Shown here one piece after another: positions 59,854 through 64,000 of a stretch of 64,000 nucleotides of DNA. This stretch comes from Bigelowiella natans CCMP2755 (lineage: Eukaryota > Cercozoa > Chlorarachniophyceae), in the NCBI GenBank assembly GCA_000320545.1, contig ADNK01002621.1, positions 1 to 64,000 of the forward strand. Direction: 5' to 3'. Every line of letters starts with the position of its first letter. Positions within the stretch are counted from its first letter, which is position 1. A program made the translations under genes and the position numbers. The notes under the pieces are model-generated. The model saw only the letters and a list, made by a program, of their open reading frames with translations, was not told where the DNA came from and searched no databases.

Positions 59854-60839
59854 ATGGCCGAGGAGGGGCAGCTCCCACGGACGCATCGAGGAAGCCACGC
59901 GTCAAGGACAAGATCGGTGACTATCACAGTATTACTGTGATCTACTGGCTTACCTTAATATTTGATGTGTCTATTATCAGAGTGATGTCTTTGCAACCTC
60001 GAACGAAAACTTTCGTCAAATGGGACTCAGCGCTGCAGTGCTCAAGGGACTAGATGCAGCAGGTTTTCACAAACCATCGCCCATCCAACTCGAAGCAATT
60101 CCACTTGGACGTTTTGGTAAAGATCTTATCGCACAGGTGTAAACAAGTAGTGGTGAGGACGATGACTACGGTTATTGTGTAGACAGATAATTATGGTAAT
60201 GATGACAATTGCGATATTATTGACGGTGGCCGCGTTGCTTATAGGTGAGTGTCCACGAATGAACATTATCTTGTGCTCTAACGACGTATAATCACAATAA
60301 CGTTGAATAGGCTAAATCAGGGACCGGCAAGACATGTGTATTTTCGGTCATCATGTTGGAAAATCTGGGTTTGCTGCAACTCTACTACTCGTTTTCTCTC
60401 CTCTCTCTTTTAATTTTCACTCTTTGCATTTCTGAATTAGATGTCGATTCCAAAAGACCACAAGCAGTCACAGTAGCTCCAACACGCGAGATTGCAGTGC
60501 AGATAAGGGACGTTGTCTGCACCATCGGAAAATTCTTGCCCGTAATGTAAGTTAGCTGCATAATAAAAAGGAGGGAGACTTTCTGCCAACAATACGCGAT
60601 AATGATCAAAAAACAGGTTACCTTTCAACTGAACATAATGTGTTTTTTGCAGCTGTAACTTCTTCATAGGAGGACTTTCAGTTGCTGGAGATAAACTGAA
60701 GATTGGCACAACACAAATAGTTGTGGTACGAAATCACCTCCACGATAATAACGTATTTAATGATAATGGCAAATTGTATCATCACTATTTGGAGCAACCC
60801 TGATCTAGTAGTAGTAGTAGTAGTAGTAGCAGTAGCAGT

Positions 60840-60876
<37 letters not shown>

Positions 60877-62957
60877 CGCAGGTAGAGCGACAATGAGGTA
60901 TATATGTGAGAAGAGGAGGCGGCTTCTTTCTTCTTTGTCCATACTACTATATACTATTAGTCCGTTGCTTTTTTCATTGTCATCACCTATTAGGGCACTC
61001 CCGGACGGCTTCTATCCCTTCTCCAAATGAAAAATAACAGCAGTTACAAGCATCAAACCTCCTCCTCCTCCTCCTCATCATCATCATCATCATCATCATG
61101 TTTCCAGTCGGTGCGAACATTCGTACTTGACGAGGCGGACCAGCTTCTGGCACCTGAGTTTGCAGTTTCTGTAGCTAAAATTGCTTCATTGCTTCCGAGA
61201 CACAAGCAGGTTATGACCTTCTCAGCTACATACACTGAGCGAGCTCTTATTCTTGCTAGAAAGCTAATGTCAAAGCCATACATGCTTCGACTCTCAAAAG
61301 ACGAGCCTTCATTGAAAGGGGTCAAGCAATACTACATGTACGCCATCTCCGAAGAAGATAGTAGTTCTAGTGCTGATGATGATAACGTTGATGAAGAAGA
61401 CTCTGAAGCATATAGTGCTGCGCCCGATGGCAATCTGGAGAATGATAAGAAGAAACAAAGGAAAAAGAAAAAGAAAAAGAAAAAGATCATCAGGACTACG
61501 AGGCCACACGAGCTATTTGCCATGAAGGTGCGTGCAACCACCACTCTTTAGAGCGCGCGTCCTGACGACAACAAACGCCAGTACCGAAAATGCTGATTGT
61601 CTGATATATGGTTGATAAGGTCCGCAAGGTTCTCTGGGTGCTTGGAAACATCGTCTTTCACCAGTGTGTGATCTTCTCCAACTTCAAAGCACAGGCAGAG
61701 GAGCTCGTGGACATCCTCAACGACAATGGCTTCCCATCATGCTGCATTGCCGGTGAACAGCAACAGCGTGAGCGCCTTGAAGCAATAGCCAAGATCCGGG
61801 CATTTGAAGCACGAGTGCTGGTGAGCACGGATCTCTCTTCTCGTGGAGTTGATATAGAGCGTATCAGTCTTGTGATCAATCTTGATTTGCCATCTAATCC
61901 CAATGTGTATCTCCATCGTGTTGGTCGCACGGGGCGTTTCGGCACACGGGGCCTCGCAATCACAGTAGTCTCGGGTGAAGGAACCAAGGAGGAAAGACGC
62001 TTACAGAATATTAAGAGGCAATTCAACACACAAATAGAGCCGTTGACTGACACCACCACCAGCTCTCTTATGGAACTTTCTAAAAGTCTGCTAGAAAGCC
62101 TCGGAGAAGAGACGGATGAGAAACAACTGGAGACTATGCAGAAAGTACGTCTTGAAGCAGCTCGAAGAACATCGCAGGAACAGGCAAAACTTCGACGACG
62201 GAATCATTGCCACGGCAATGGTGACCGAAGCGAGAACGTTATTATATCAGAGAAAACGAGGACGCTGTTACGAAAAATGATGATGAAGAAATTCGATTCA
62301 TCATCATCGTCACCAGCAGCAGCAGCAGCAGCAGCACTGCCCTCATCATCATCGTCGTCATCTAAGGGAGATCAATGGGGGGGGGCAGCAGGACAACGGG
62401 TCAACAAAGCATCATCGTCATCATCACCACCACCACCACCGTCAGCACGATTGTCACAAGAAAGAAATCATCGGCGGGGCGGAGGACAACCAGAAGCCTA
62501 TAATGCATTGTTTCCAGAGGTAGCAGCCACCGCCGCAGTAGCAGAAAGTCATACTCATGAACAGCTACCATCGTACCCATCGCTGGTGTCGTATGCGAAA
62601 GGGAATGGTAATAATTATGACAACAAAAATAGTCACCACCACCAGCCCTATCATAGCCATGAAGATCAATTTCATCACTACCATCCATCGATTCCATTTC
62701 ATCTCTTGGAACGCTACCGAAGGCAAACAGCCACGGTAGGACGACATCTTAATCGCCATGCTGATTATCAGCAGCATAACCTTCATCATGAGCCCCAACA
62801 ACCACTTCAGCATGAGACATTCAATCCTTCTATCATCGATGACCCGGTACTTTCAATGCTGGCGAACGATGAAAGCCCTAGTTTTGCTAGGGACCTTTGG
62901 ACGAATGCACTTAATGCCGCCGCAGACTATAGAAAAGGTCGTAATCTTCGACAATGA
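59854..62957 (+). CDS. DEAD-box ATP-dependent RNA helicase (DDX20/Gemin3-like)
   Basis: Seven exons in phase (about 775 aa): 59854-59916, 59981-60136, 60311-60368, 60441-60546, 60653-60725, 60994-61527 and 61620-62957. All core motifs are present: Q motif (FRQMGL, PSPIQ), I (AKSGTGKT), Ia ([10 protein letters not shown]), GG (FIGG), Ib (TPGRLL), II (DEAD in [10 protein letters not shown]), III (FSATYTERA), IV ([14 protein letters not shown]), V ([15 protein letters not shown]) and VI ([13 protein letters not shown]). A poly-Ser tract interrupts the segment before motif II. An acidic then poly-Lys insert lies between motifs III and IV, and the last 250 residues are Ser-, Ala-, Gln- and His-rich. 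The [10 protein letters not shown] and TPGR contexts are like DDX20, but without a search this is only a guess. It acts on RNA, probably in the nucleus. Confidence 0.92.
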
Positions 62958-64000
62958 AACTTATCTTAAGATGCTGATCAAGCTAATGGTTTTTGAGATG
63001 TTGCTGCTTGTGTAGTGCGTTGTCTTTTGCCATCCATAAAACCATTGGCGTAGCCATGCAGTTTTACATGAGGAGGGGGAGGAGGGCCTGGGGTGTCCCA
63101 GCCCTACTATTCTGCTATTGGCAGCCAAAAATACCACCACCGTTTTCAAGTTTTCTGAAAGTTTGAGCATACTAAATCGCCCCTAGCAAGGTTTAGATAC
63201 TGAATTGTCAGAACGAATGAAAATTGGAGAGCAAGCTGCCATTGTATGCAGCTCTTTTGGATATGTAAGTAAGGCGTGGGGATTTCGGTGGATTTTACTT
63301 CATCACACGGCAAGTGTTGTCAGCAAGCTCGCGCATGGCCACTTGGGACCTGCCTTGCTAGCTTGTGCATGTGACGCATGCAATACTTCCGCATAGGCGC
63401 GCATTGGAGCTGTTGGAAAAGTGTAAATATTTCATTACATCCGTCTGTAGGTCTCCTAGTCGCGCATTGCGGTTTTCAAGTTTCACCTTTATTGAAGCGA
63501 TCATGCACTTTCATAAAGTATGTCAAATGCAGGATCACGTCTCGCTGTGTGATGGCTAGATGGTACATGCCATTGCTGCTTATGCTCTTACACATTTGCA
63601 ATCAAGTCACATTTATTGTCCGTGATGCACCAATACAATGTGGCTGCGAATAAATGATCGACGCTCGCCGAGTCAGCAATTTTGCGTTGTGCGTAGTGCT
63701 GCGGCATTATGATTCTATGACACGTCCTCGCTCAGGCTCTGTGTCTATAATCGCAAATTGATCGCAAGGTGCAGGTATATGGCGTGCAAAATGAAATTTG
63801 ATGTGCCTGTGCCATGCAGCATGTGCTGCACCCAAACCTCGTGCACACCGAAAGAGAGTTGTGAATGTGCAAGATGGCCGATTGTTTCCGCTTTTCCTGC
63901 AAGAACCACTTTCTCCATTCCAGCTAGTGTAACTTGTGTATGCATCGTTGCCCCTTAGTGTGGTTTCTTGCGTCCTCCACCGTTTTGAAATCTCCCGCTG
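62958..64000. other. Right-end spacer
   Basis: No coding signal to the end of the window. It contains the inverted copy of CAAGCTAGCAAGGCA near 63350 and CGCATGC-type words. A gene could start beyond the edge. Confidence 0.5.

Noticed and set aside
1-64000. tRNA, rRNA, CRISPR or viral genes
   Set aside because: None seen by eye on either strand; a covariance-model scan could still find a small RNA.

Overview
The window is nuclear DNA of a eukaryote. Genes are split by many short GT-AG introns (about 60-450 nt), dinucleotide and trinucleotide repeats are dense inside introns, and there are no bacterial operons. The best guess is a photosynthetic stramenopile (ochrophyte alga). Supporting this are long Pro-Thr-rich linkers, a folate-receptor-like secreted protein of the oomycete/brown-algal type, and several soluble enzymes that begin with a hydrophobic signal segment followed by a basic Ser-rich stretch, as in bipartite plastid targeting. 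The organism was not identified from sequence identity. All exon joins below were made by eye from splice sites and phase and checked for phase consistency, except where stated.

Layout (plus = rightward). 138-1354 minus: PEP synthase, 5' exons only, running off the left edge. 2239-6875 plus: its DUF299 (PpsR/PPDK-RP) regulator fused to a cyclic-nucleotide-binding domain. 7550-9458 minus: B-box/RRM/CCCH protein. 10403-13464 plus: membrane-anchored histidine phosphatase. 14493-17583 minus: TsaD/OSGEPL1. 17800-18270 minus: doubtful small gene. 19401-20652 minus: folate-receptor-like membrane protein. 21164-26244 plus: SLCO/OATP transporter with 26 exons. 27132-28962 minus: C45 Ntn hydrolase. 29161-30401 plus: At4g14100-like secreted protein. 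31025-37470 minus: MICAL-type FAD monooxygenase ending in a villin headpiece. 38288-48834 minus: 3174-residue surface protein with PL8 lyase, a second lyase-like domain, CBM-like, REJ, GPS and TM. 49490-50896 plus: Lin0512 family. 52113-56490 minus: ubiquitin protease with DUSP and Tudor-like modules. 57120-58520 plus: intronless GH63. 59854-62957 plus: DEAD-box helicase.

Genes mostly form head-to-head pairs separated by 0.2-0.9 kb (six pairs), and the convergent or 3' spacers between them share a peculiar vocabulary of short palindromes. The most notable systems are the PEP synthase/regulator pair with its cyclic-nucleotide domain, the giant GAG-lyase receptor with an intact GPS autoproteolysis site, and the MICAL-headpiece fusion, which would place an actin oxidase and an F-actin binding module in one chain.
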